Shown here piece by piece: positions 8,206 to 15,745 of a DNA stretch of 64,000 nt; the first letter of the stretch is position 1, and each line of letters opens with the position of its first letter. The position numbers and the translations under genes were made by a program. The DNA is from Arcobacter siniprincipis. GTDB lineage: Bacteria; Campylobacterota; Campylobacteria; Campylobacterales; Arcobacteraceae. The notes below the pieces were generated by a model. The model did no database searches, was not told where the DNA came from, and saw nothing but the letters and a program-made list of their open reading frames with translations. The DNA lies in NCBI RefSeq assembly GCF_048571125.1, contig NZ_CP182343.1, positions 2,666,001 through 2,730,000 on the forward strand, read 5' to 3'.

Positions 8206-9128
8206 TCCTCTGCTTTATGGATTTTTTTAACAATTGTTAATGGTCTATTCTTCACCTCTGTAAATATATTTGCTAAATAAATACCAATAATACCTAAAAA
8301 TAAAATAATAATTCCACCAAAAAAAGAGATAGAAACCATTACAGAAGTCCATCCATCTATTCCTATATTATGTACTACTTTGCGATACACAAGAAATAAA
8401 ATATAAACTAATGATGACACCGTAATAAATAATCCAAAATTAAAAGCCAACCATAAAGGTCTTGAAGAAGATGCCGTAATAACATTAAAAAGTAATTTTA
8501 TTTTGGAAAAACTTGAATATGTTGTGGGGCTGTGGTCTAGTTTTTTTACAACAAGTTCTTTTGTTTTAAAACCAGTTAAAACTGTCAAAATACTAAAAAC
8601 AACTTCTTTTTCTTGAAAAGATACCAAATTTGAAACATATCGATGATTCATCAATCTTACTGTTAAAAAATTTTTCGGTATTTTAGTACCACTAAAAAAA
8701 TTAAAGATTTTATAAAACATTTCCCCACTAAATTTCTCAAACCAACTACCTTTTCTACTTTCTTGTACACCATATACTACATCTATATCTTTCTTTTTAT
8801 ATAGTTCTCCCCAAAATTTACTTAATAATTCAGGCTCTTCTTCTAGATCAATATCAATAAGAAATACAAATTCTCCTTTAGCATGAGATAACCCTGTCAT
8901 AATAGCTTTATGGTGTCCAAAATTTCGTGAAAGTTCTATCACTTTTACCTTAGCATCTTTTTCATATAAAGATACTGCCTTTTGTAAACTTTCATCAGGA
9001 CTACCATCATCTACAAAAATTATTTCGTAATCAAGTGTGATTTTTGTAGCTTCATTTGAAATTCTTTCATAAAATTCATTTATATATAATGACGACTTAT
9101 ATAATGTAGTTACTATTGAAAGTTTCAT
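8202..9128 (-). CDS. GtrB/ArnC-like family 2 glycosyltransferase
   Basis: A GT2 enzyme of about 308 residues with a GT-A domain (MKLSIVTTLYKSS, EIIFVDDGSPDES, ELSRNFGHHKAI, FLIDIDLEEEP) and two C-terminal membrane helices, the layout of GtrB, ArnC and dolichol-phosphate-mannose synthases. These move a sugar from a nucleotide to undecaprenyl phosphate at the inner face of the membrane. An upstream in-frame start exists at 9173, but ATG at 9128 lies one base past the stop of the preceding gene with GGAAAG about seven bases before it, and matches the family N-terminus. It would make the donor that the SMR-like pair could flip. Confidence 0.82.
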   Translation of the reverse strand: MKLSIVTTLYKSSLYINEFYERISNEATKITLDYEIIFVDDGSPDESLQKAVSLYEKDAKVKVIELSRNFGHHKAIMTGLSHAKGEFVFLIDIDLEEEPELLSKFWGELYKKKDIDVVYGVQESRKGSWFEKFSGEMFYKIFNFFSGTKIPKNFLTVRLMNHRYVSNLVSFQEKEVVFSILTVLTGFKTKELVVKKLDHSPTTYSSFSKIKLLFNVITASSSRPLWLAFNFGLFITVSSLVYILFLVYRKVVHNIGIDGWTSVMVSISFFGGIIILFLGIIGIYLANIFTEVKNRPLTIVKKIHKAED

Positions 9129-9129
9129 A

Positions 9130-10320
9130 TTACATCTTTCCATCAAGATATTTACCAGTTTCTTTATGTCCAAAGTCTGGAATCATTGTGAAAAATTCTT
9201 TTACTATATTATCTTTACTCCATAATAAGTTTTGTTTAAAATTTTTAATTGTAGTTTCAAAATGATTGAGTTTATTTTCATCAAATATAGGTTCATTTTT
9301 AATAATTCCAAGATTCTCAAATTTATTCATATCTAAAACTTCTTTATCTGTAAAAAACTCTTCAAAATCTTTTTCGCCTGTTGTATCGCTATTAGTAAAT
9401 AAACAAGGCCATTTACCTTCAGATGGCATAGTTTTTGCTAATTCTCTTGCTTCATCTTCTGTTTCACATAAGTATGGTTGATACCCTAAATCTTCAAGAT
9501 ACTTCACTGCAATTTCTGAAAATGTTATTAGATGAAGATTTTCACTCAATTTTGGGAAAAATATATCTCTATTTTCTCCAAAAATACAGCTCATAAGACA
9601 GAGTTCACCCGATTCTTGAGGCGTTACAAAGTACCTTTTTATGTCATTTGGTGCGACTATTGGTTGATTTTTTTGAATTCTTTGATTAAATCCATGAAGT
9701 AAACTTCCATCACTAAATGCTACATTTGCAAATCTTGCCATTGAAACATCTATTTGTTTTGATTTTCGCATAACAAACATCTCCATTATTCGTTTACTTG
9801 CACCCATCATATTTACAGGATTTGCAGCTTTATCTGTACTTACACAAAAATATTTTTTAGTTCCATTTTCAATAGATTGTTGTAAAGTTTTATCAGTATT
9901 AAGAATATTTGTTTCAATCATTCGCATAAGAGTAAATGGATCTTTTTCACTTCTAACATGCTTAAGAGCTGATAAGTTTAAGACATAATCATATTTCCCA
10001 TCTTGCTTTATAAAAGCATCATATTCTAAAGAAGCTATGTCAAGAGCAAATGTAGCAAAGTCACCATCTATATATCCAAAACTACTTCTTATATCACGCA
10101 CTAATTCAACCATATTGTTTTCACTAATGTCTACAACATGCAATTTCTTTGGATTTCTTTTAAATATTTCTTTTGTAACAGCTTGCCCAATAGAGCCAGC
10201 ACCACCAATTACTAAAAAAGTTGAGGATGAAACTATCTTTTTCAGATTGTTATTATTATTTGAAATATCATCTGTAAAAAGTTCTTTTGTTCTTCCTATT
10301 AAATTTAATATTTTATCCAT
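9130..10320 (-). CDS. CapD/FlaA1-like nucleotide-sugar 4,6-dehydratase (SDR family)
   Basis: A 396-residue extended SDR protein. The NAD(P) site is VIGGAGSIGQAVTKEI and the active segment is STDKAANPVNMMGASKR, in which Met replaces the usual Tyr, as in FlaA1/PseB-type UDP-HexNAc 4,6-dehydratases. These start 4-amino-4,6-dideoxy sugar pathways in the cytoplasm. It is about 60 residues longer than FlaA1 owing to a C-terminal extension. The start overlaps the stop of the DUF2061-kinase gene by one base. Together with the aminotransferase and the PglD-like protein it could give a UDP-4-acylamino sugar; inversion at C5 cannot be judged. Confidence 0.75.
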   Translation of the reverse strand: MDKILNLIGRTKELFTDDISNNNNNLKKIVSSSTFLVIGGAGSIGQAVTKEIFKRNPKKLHVVDISENNMVELVRDIRSSFGYIDGDFATFALDIASLEYDAFIKQDGKYDYVLNLSALKHVRSEKDPFTLMRMIETNILNTDKTLQQSIENGTKKYFCVSTDKAANPVNMMGASKRIMEMFVMRKSKQIDVSMARFANVAFSDGSLLHGFNQRIQKNQPIVAPNDIKRYFVTPQESGELCLMSCIFGENRDIFFPKLSENLHLITFSEIAVKYLEDLGYQPYLCETEDEARELAKTMPSEGKWPCLFTNSDTTGEKDFEEFFTDKEVLDMNKFENLGIIKNEPIFDENKLNHFETTIKNFKQNLLWSKDNIVKEFFTMIPDFGHKETGKYLDGKM

Positions 10321-11045
10321 TATTTAATACAATTCCTTCTAATATATTTAACAATAATTTTAACAGACTCTTCTATACTAAGTTTATCTGTATCTATTGT
10401 AATTTCTGCGTACTGTGGTTCTTCATATACATCATTAACACCAGTAAAATTTTTATACTCACCTTTTAGTGCTTTTTCATATTTACCTTCGGTATCTCTT
10501 CTTTTACAAGTTTCAATATCTGCTTTTACATACACTACTATATTATTTTTAACCATTTCTCTTATTGCTTTTCTTGACTCAGAATAAGGACTCACAAAAG
10601 AAGAAACAGTTGATATTGAATTTTTTTGTAAAGTTTTTATTAAATGTCCTATTCTATACATATGTCTATTTCTATCTTCTCTTGTATATCCTATATCAGG
10701 TATTACATCCCTTATATCTTTTGAATCTAATCGTTCAATTGGAATATCAAGCTTTTCTAACTCTTCATAAACTCTATTTGCAATAGTAGTTTTTCCAGAA
10801 AGAGGAAGCCCTGTGAACCAAATATTAAAAGGCTCTATTTTTTTCCTACCCCACCTTATTTTAAACCAAGCTCTCTCATGTGCCCAATAAAGACCTACTT
10901 TAAAAATTGTTTCAATTATACCTGCAACAATTGCTAAATCTAACCTTCCAAAAAATATATAAATTATTATTATTGTTGTAGTTGTTGCAAGTACTCTCCA
11001 ACTAATACCTTTTATTATTGATCTTAAATTAGTATCCTTATGCAT
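10320..11045 (-). CDS. DUF2061 membrane domain fused to an APS-kinase-like domain
   Basis: Residues 1-60 match the DUF2061 pattern (SIIKGISWRVLATTTT, then ETIFKVGLYWAHERAW), with two predicted membrane helices. Residues 72-241 form a P-loop kinase of the CysC family, with GLPLSGKT at 79-86 and FVSPYSESR as the substrate loop. Several family motifs are altered: DGDNVRHGLN reads DSKDIRDVIP, and NIRRIGEV reads HMYRIGHL. A canonical CysC lies 12 bases upstream, so this copy may have another substrate or only tether the pathway to the membrane. C. jejuni Cj1415, a CysC relative, phosphorylates cytidine diphosphoramidate, which shows such proteins can change substrate. Confidence 0.8.
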   Translation of the reverse strand: MHKDTNLRSIIKGISWRVLATTTTIIIIYIFFGRLDLAIVAGIIETIFKVGLYWAHERAWFKIRWGRKKIEPFNIWFTGLPLSGKTTIANRVYEELEKLDIPIERLDSKDIRDVIPDIGYTREDRNRHMYRIGHLIKTLQKNSISTVSSFVSPYSESRKAIREMVKNNIVVYVKADIETCKRRDTEGKYEKALKGEYKNFTGVNDVYEEPQYAEITIDTDKLSIEESVKIIVKYIRRNCIK

Positions 11046-11057
11046 TATTTAAAGCTC

Positions 11058-11693
11058 CTAAATTGAATACTCAATATTATCCTTTATATATCCAAACTTA
11101 ATTAAATAATTTATAATTATTTTAACACTTTCTTGAATAGAATGATTATCAGTTTTTATATGAATTTGAGGAGTCTCTGGTTTTTCATAAGGTGAATCTA
11201 TTCCTGTGAAATCTTTAATAGCTCCAGCTCTAGCTTTTTTGTATAAACCTTTAGGATCCCTTTTTTCACAAAGACTAATAGGTGTATCAATAAAGACTTC
11301 AATAAATTCGTCATAGTTAACCAAAGATCTTGCAATTTGCCTATCTGATTTAAAAGGGCTTATAAAGGCTGTTAAAACAATAAGTCCTGCATCGACAAAT
11401 AATTTACTAACTTCTCCTATTCTTCTTATATTTTCTACTCTTTCAATTTCAGAAAAACCAAGATCCTTATTTAATCCATGTCGTACATTGTCCCCATCCA
11501 ATAAATAAGTTTTTATACACATTTTATAAAGTTCTGCTTCTACAGCATTTGCAATAGTAGACTTTCCACTAGCACTTAAGCCAGTAAACCACAAAATTGT
11601 TGGTTTTTGATTTAATAAAATTCCTCTGTTTTCTTTTTTAATATTTTGATTTTGCCAAATTATATTTTGGTTTATTTCATGCTTTTTAATCAT
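11058..11693 (-). CDS. cysC: Adenylyl-sulfate kinase
   Basis: A 211-residue APS kinase with all family motifs: P-loop GLSASGKS (residues 38-45), LDGDNVRHGLNKDLGFS, VENIRRIGEVSKLF, FISPFKSDR and KARAGAIKDFTGIDSPYE. It phosphorylates adenylyl sulfate to PAPS in the cytoplasm. The longest frame starts at 11708, but ATG at 11693 makes an ATGA overlap with the upstream gene fragment and fits the family N-terminus. No ATP sulfurylase or PAPS reductase gene is nearby, so the gene serves the glycan locus and its sulfotransferase at 3167-4030 rather than sulfate assimilation. Confidence 0.88.
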   Translation of the reverse strand: MIKKHEINQNIIWQNQNIKKENRGILLNQKPTILWFTGLSASGKSTIANAVEAELYKMCIKTYLLDGDNVRHGLNKDLGFSEIERVENIRRIGEVSKLFVDAGLIVLTAFISPFKSDRQIARSLVNYDEFIEVFIDTPISLCEKRDPKGLYKKARAGAIKDFTGIDSPYEKPETPQIHIKTDNHSIQESVKIIINYLIKFGYIKDNIEYSI

Positions 11694-11962
11694 AAATTTA
11701 AATACCATTTATACATAATTTTAATTCTCTCTTCAAGTTCAATCTTATATTTCCAACCTAATCCATGTAGTTTACTAGGATTTGTTAACTTCAACATTGC
11801 ACCATTAGGTTTATTTTTATAAAATACTAAATCACCTTTAAATCCAATACTATTTTTAATTAATTCAGCAAGTTTTTTTATAGATATATCTATATCTTTA
11901 AAAGAAAGAAACTCTCTTCTTGGTTTCCTTCTACTCCAAATTTCAATTTTAACTTCCTTCAA
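11690..11962 (-). pseudogene. fcl: C-terminal remnant of GDP-L-fucose synthase
   Basis: The 90-residue frame matches only the end of GDP-L-fucose synthase (Fcl/WcaG): IWSRRKPRREFLSFKDID corresponds to the GTGKPRREFLYVDDLA segment, and KPNGAMLKLTNPSKLHGLGW to the C-terminal KPDGTPRKLLDVSRL.LGW. Roughly the first 215 residues, including the GxxGxxG nucleotide site and YxxxK catalytic pair, are absent. The only start is a TTG at 11962 without a clear ribosome site. It directly follows a truncated manC, so an internal deletion has removed the middle of a GDP-fucose cassette. It is not expected to be active; it still overlaps cysC by four bases and may help translational coupling. Confidence 0.8.
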
Positions 11963-11970
11963 ATTAATAT

Positions 11971-12240
11971 TTAATGATGAATTTTGAATTTTGAATTTTC
12001 TTCCAATTGGTCTAATGCTAAAAAATATTGTTCGGTGTTTGACACTATAAAACTTTTATCACATACTTTACTATTTCTTTCAACTGTTAATTGAAAAAGT
12101 GATTTACGAGGTAAATTATCTTTCAAGAGATTGTGTTCGGGAGTATCATTAAAAAGTTTTACAAACTGTTTTGGCATAAGTGTTCGGCTTATTGGCCACA
12201 GTCTTGTGCCACTCCCTCCGCATAATATCAGGTTTGTCAT
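11971..12240 (-). pseudogene. manC: N-terminal remnant of mannose-1-phosphate guanylyltransferase
   Basis: The 89-residue frame begins as a normal ManC/CpsB: NLILCGGSGTRLWPISR is the GTP-binding signature and MPKQFVKLF the following pyrophosphorylase lysine motif. It ends after DQLEEN, at about residue 83 of a protein normally near 460 residues, followed by a few codons read through a 7-base repeat and a stop. The mannose-1-phosphate site and isomerase domain are gone. Eight bases later the fcl remnant begins. The protein cannot be a working guanylyltransferase; it marks the left part of a deleted GDP-mannose/GDP-fucose segment. Confidence 0.82.
11979..11999. repeat. Three tandem copies of GAATTTT at the manC/fcl junction
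   Basis: GAATTTT occurs three times in direct succession at 11979-11985, 11986-11992 and 11993-11999. The repeat encodes the last non-ManC residues of the truncated manC frame and lies just before the fcl-like sequence. Short repeats of this kind are common at illegitimate deletion junctions, so it may be the scar itself. Confidence 0.8.
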
Positions 12241-12242
12241 TA

Positions 12243-13490
12243 TTATAACTTTCCATCACTATTTTTTAAAATAGATTTTATATCATAAACAATTTGTTTT
12301 TTATTAGTAAAATCTAAAGTTTTATATTTATCATGAGATACTGCCATTATTATTGCTTCATAATCATCAAAATCAACATCATTATTCAATTCAAGGTTAT
12401 ATTCATGTTTAAGTTCATCTTTATCTGCCCAATAATCAGAAACTGTTATATTACATCCAAATTCTTGTAGTTCTCGTATGACATCGATAACTCTACTGTT
12501 TCTTATATCTGGACAATTTTCTTTAAAAGTAATTCCAAGAATTAAAACTTTACTACCTTCTATTTTATGACCTTTTTTAATCATGAGTTTTATTACTTGA
12601 TTTGCTACATAAATACCCATATTGTCATTGAGTCTTCTTCCAGCTAGGATGATTTCTGGGTTATATCCTACTTGTTGTGCTTTATGAGTTAGATAATATG
12701 GATCTACACCTATACAATGACCTCCAACTAATCCTGGTCTAAATGGTAAAAAATTCCATTTTGTACCAGCAGCTTCAAGAACGTCATTAGTATTTATTCC
12801 TAATTTATTAAATATTATTGCAAGTTCATTTACAAATGCAATATTTATATCTCTTTGAGAATTTTCTATTACTTTTGCTGCTTCTGCAACTTTAATAGTT
12901 GGAGCTAAATGAGTACCTGCAGTTATAATACTTGCATATAAATCATTCACTTTTTTACCAATTTTTGTAGTACTTCCTGAAGTAACTTTAAGTATTTTTG
13001 TAACTGTGTGTTCTTTATCTCCTGGATTAATTCTCTCTGGAGAATATCCACAAAAGAAATCTTCATTAAATTTCATATTTGAAATTTTTTCAAGTACTGG
13101 TACACACTCTTCTTCTGTCGCTCCTGGATAAACTGTAGATTCATAAATAACTATATCATCCTTTTTTAGAACTTTTCCTATTGTTTCACTAGCTTTTATT
13201 AATGGTGTTAGATCAGGTCTTTTATTTTTATCAATTGGAGTTGGAACAGTAACAATATAGATATTACAATCTTTTATATCATTAATATCCAAAGAAAATT
13301 TCATACCATTTTGTAAAGCTTCTTTTACTTGATTTTCATTTAATTCTAATGTTCTATCATAACCTGATGATAATTCATCAATTCTCCATTGAGATATGTC
13401 AAATCCAATTACTTCATATTTTTCTGAAAAAGCATGAGCTAAAGGAAGCCCAACATATCCAAGACCTATTACGCATATTTTATCACTCAT
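12243..13490 (-). CDS. UDP-N-acetylhexosamine 6-dehydrogenase, TviB/WbpO type
   Basis: A UDP-glucose/GDP-mannose dehydrogenase-family protein of 415 residues. ICVIGLGYVGLPLA is the NAD site, YESTVYPGATEEECVPVLE and YSPERINPGD are family motifs, and VGGHCIGVDPYYLTH holds the catalytic cysteine. SERINPGD plus GHCIGVDPYYLT are typical of TviB and WbpO, which oxidise UDP-GlcNAc or UDP-GalNAc to the uronic acid; UDP-glucose enzymes carry other residues. The longest frame begins at 13508, but ATG at 13490 follows a GGAGAAAG ribosome site. It overlaps the epimerase gene by eight bases. It should supply an acidic amino sugar to the glycan. Confidence 0.8.
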   Translation of the reverse strand: MSDKICVIGLGYVGLPLAHAFSEKYEVIGFDISQWRIDELSSGYDRTLELNENQVKEALQNGMKFSLDINDIKDCNIYIVTVPTPIDKNKRPDLTPLIKASETIGKVLKKDDIVIYESTVYPGATEEECVPVLEKISNMKFNEDFFCGYSPERINPGDKEHTVTKILKVTSGSTTKIGKKVNDLYASIITAGTHLAPTIKVAEAAKVIENSQRDINIAFVNELAIIFNKLGINTNDVLEAAGTKWNFLPFRPGLVGGHCIGVDPYYLTHKAQQVGYNPEIILAGRRLNDNMGIYVANQVIKLMIKKGHKIEGSKVLILGITFKENCPDIRNSRVIDVIRELQEFGCNITVSDYWADKDELKHEYNLELNNDVDFDDYEAIIMAVSHDKYKTLDFTNKKQIVYDIKSILKNSDGKL

Positions 13491-14562
13491 TATTTTCTTT
13501 CTCCACATTAAAAAACTCTAAATACCAATCAATAAAATTATCAATTCCTTCTTGTATCGATGTTTCAGGTTTGTAATTTAAATTCTCAACCAAATCACTT
13601 ACATCTGCATAAGTAGCAGGAACATCTCCCGCTTGGATCGGCAAAAAATTCTTTTCTATCTTTTTACCTAGCTTAGTTTCTATAGCTTCAATAAAATCCA
13701 TAAGCTTAACAGGGTTATTATTCCCTATATTATATATTTTATATGGTGCAGATGAAGTTGAAGGCTCTTTTTTATCCCAACTTTTATTTGCTTTAGCTGG
13801 ATTGTCAATAACCCTTATTACTCCTTCTACTATATCATCCACATAAGTAAAATCTCTTAGCATATTTCCATTATTAAATACATCTATTGATTTTCCTTCT
13901 AAAGCTGCTTCAGTAAATAAGAAAAGTGCCATATCAGGTCTTCCCCATGGACCATACACGGTAAAAAACCTAAGTCCAGTTGTAGAAATATCAAAAAGAT
14001 GTGAGTAAGTATGCGCCATAAGTTCATTTGATTTTTTTGAAGCTGCATATAGAGATATTGGATGATCTACATTATGATTAGTACTAAAAGGCAATTCTTC
14101 ATTTAATCCATACACAGATGAACTACTAGCATATGATAGATTTTTCACATTATTATGTCTACACGATTCAAGAATATTCATAAATCCTATAATATTACTA
14201 TCCATATATGCAGCAGGATTTGTAAGAGAGTATCTAACTCCAGCTTGAGCTGCTAGGTTACAAACTGCATCGAACTTTTCTTGCTCAAAAAGTTGCATCA
14301 TTACTTCTTTATCTTCAAGATTTAATTTTATAAATTTGTAATTTGAATTTAAAGATGATGTTAATAATTTACCATATGGAATTTCTTTACCATCTTCAAG
14401 AGAATCAATTATCCCAGTTCTTTGTAGTCTTCCATATTTTACATTTTGGTCATAGTAATCATTTATATTATCTAATCCTACTACCTCATCACCTCGTTCT
14501 AACAGTTTTATTGCTAAATGACTACCAATAAAACCTGCTGTTCCTGTTACTAATATCTTCAA
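13483..14562 (-). CDS. UDP-glucuronate 4-epimerase family protein
   Basis: An extended SDR epimerase of 359 residues: VTGTAGFIGSHLA binds NAD, SSSVYGLNEELPF carries the catalytic serine region and YAASKKSNEL the YxxxK pair. The insert around DNINDYYDQNVKYGRL and the GPWGRPDMALFLF segment are characteristic of UDP-glucuronate 4-epimerases (LspL/Cap1J type), which make UDP-galacturonate. TTG at 14562 is preferred over the upstream in-frame start: AAGGA precedes it by about eight bases and MKILVTG is the usual N-terminus. The gene directly follows ugd, whose product UDP-glucuronate would be its substrate; WbpP-type epimerisation of a UDP-HexNAcA made by the next gene is also possible. Confidence 0.8.
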   Translation of the reverse strand: MKILVTGTAGFIGSHLAIKLLERGDEVVGLDNINDYYDQNVKYGRLQRTGIIDSLEDGKEIPYGKLLTSSLNSNYKFIKLNLEDKEVMMQLFEQEKFDAVCNLAAQAGVRYSLTNPAAYMDSNIIGFMNILESCRHNNVKNLSYASSSSVYGLNEELPFSTNHNVDHPISLYAASKKSNELMAHTYSHLFDISTTGLRFFTVYGPWGRPDMALFLFTEAALEGKSIDVFNNGNMLRDFTYVDDIVEGVIRVIDNPAKANKSWDKKEPSTSSAPYKIYNIGNNNPVKLMDFIEAIETKLGKKIEKNFLPIQAGDVPATYADVSDLVENLNYKPETSIQEGIDNFIDWYLEFFNVEKENNE

Positions 14563-14575
14563 TCTATATTTCCTT

Positions 14576-15745
14576 TTAACTATCACTATTAAAAATATCT
14601 CTTGTATAAACTTTGTCTTTTACATCAAGTATATCTTCACTTAATCTATTTGCCACAATTACATCAGAAATATTTTTAAATTCTTCTAAACTTTTAATTA
14701 CTCTTGAATTAAAAAATTCATCTTCAGTTATAACTGGTTCATAAACAACTACTTCTATACCTTTTGCTTTAATTCTTTTCATTATTCCTTGAATAGCTGA
14801 ACTTCTAAAGTTATCACTTCCTGATTTCATTACTAGTCTATAAATACCTACAATAGTTGGCTTTTTGGCTAAAATTGAATCTGCTATAAAATCTTTTCTT
14901 GTGCTATTCGATTCAACTATTGCATTGATTAAATTTGATGGCACATCTGCATAATTTGCTCTAAGTTGTTTGGTATCTTTTGGTAAACAATATCCACCAT
15001 AACCAAAGCTTGGATTATTGTAATGTGTTCCAATTCTAGGATCTAATCCAACACCCTCAATTATTTGTCTAGAATCTAAATTATGAGATTGGGCATAAGA
15101 ATCTAGTTCATTAAAATATGCTACTCTCATGGCTAAGTATGTATTTGCAAAAAGTTTTATAGCTTCTGCTTCAGTTGAGTCTGTAAAAAGAATATCGATA
15201 TTCTCTTTTATTGCACCTTGTGCTAATAAACTTGCAAATATAGTTGCTCTTTCACTTTTCTCACCGACAATTATTCTTGAGGGATATAAGTTATCATATA
15301 AGGCAAGTCCTTCTCTTAAAAATTCTGGTGAAAATATAATATTATCAGTTTTGAATTTTTTCCTTAGAGTTTTTGTATAACCTACTGGGATAGTTGATTT
15401 TATTACCATTGTAGTCTTTGGATTTATATTTAATACGTCTGTAATGACATATTCTATTGACTTTGTATTAAAATAGTTAGTTTCTGGATCATAATCTGTT
15501 GGCGTTGCAATAATTACATAATCAGCACCTTTATAAGCTTGCTCTTTTTCTAAAGTTGCAGTGAAATTTAAATCATCTCTTTTAAGATATTCTTCTATTT
15601 CTTTATCTTCTATTGGAGATATCTTTTTCTTTAACATCTCAACTTTTTCAGGAATAATATCTAAGGCAACTACTTCATTGTGTTGTGATAATAAAATACC
15701 ATTTGATAGTCCTACATATCCTGTTCCAGCGATTGCTATCTTCAT
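14576..15745 (-). CDS. ugd: UDP-glucose 6-dehydrogenase
   Basis: A 389-residue enzyme, the same length as E. coli Ugd (388), with KIAIAGTGYVGLSNGILLS at the N-terminus, VIKSTIPVGYT, IFSPEFLREG and GYGGYCLPKDTKQL, which holds the catalytic cysteine. It oxidises UDP-glucose to UDP-glucuronate in two NAD-dependent steps in the cytoplasm. It overlaps galE by four bases and lies 13 bases from the epimerase gene, giving a continuous galE-ugd-epimerase nucleotide sugar block at the head of the operon. Confidence 0.9.
   Translation of the reverse strand: MKIAIAGTGYVGLSNGILLSQHNEVVALDIIPEKVEMLKKKISPIEDKEIEEYLKRDDLNFTATLEKEQAYKGADYVIIATPTDYDPETNYFNTKSIEYVITDVLNINPKTTMVIKSTIPVGYTKTLRKKFKTDNIIFSPEFLREGLALYDNLYPSRIIVGEKSERATIFASLLAQGAIKENIDILFTDSTEAEAIKLFANTYLAMRVAYFNELDSYAQSHNLDSRQIIEGVGLDPRIGTHYNNPSFGYGGYCLPKDTKQLRANYADVPSNLINAIVESNSTRKDFIADSILAKKPTIVGIYRLVMKSGSDNFRSSAIQGIMKRIKAKGIEVVVYEPVITEDEFFNSRVIKSLEEFKNISDVIVANRLSEDILDVKDKVYTRDIFNSDS

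Noticed and set aside
10320..11693. O-methyl phosphoramidate pathway as in C. jejuni capsule
   Set aside because: Although CysC-like kinases occur in both, the cytidylyltransferase, amidase and glutamine kinase genes of that pathway are not here.
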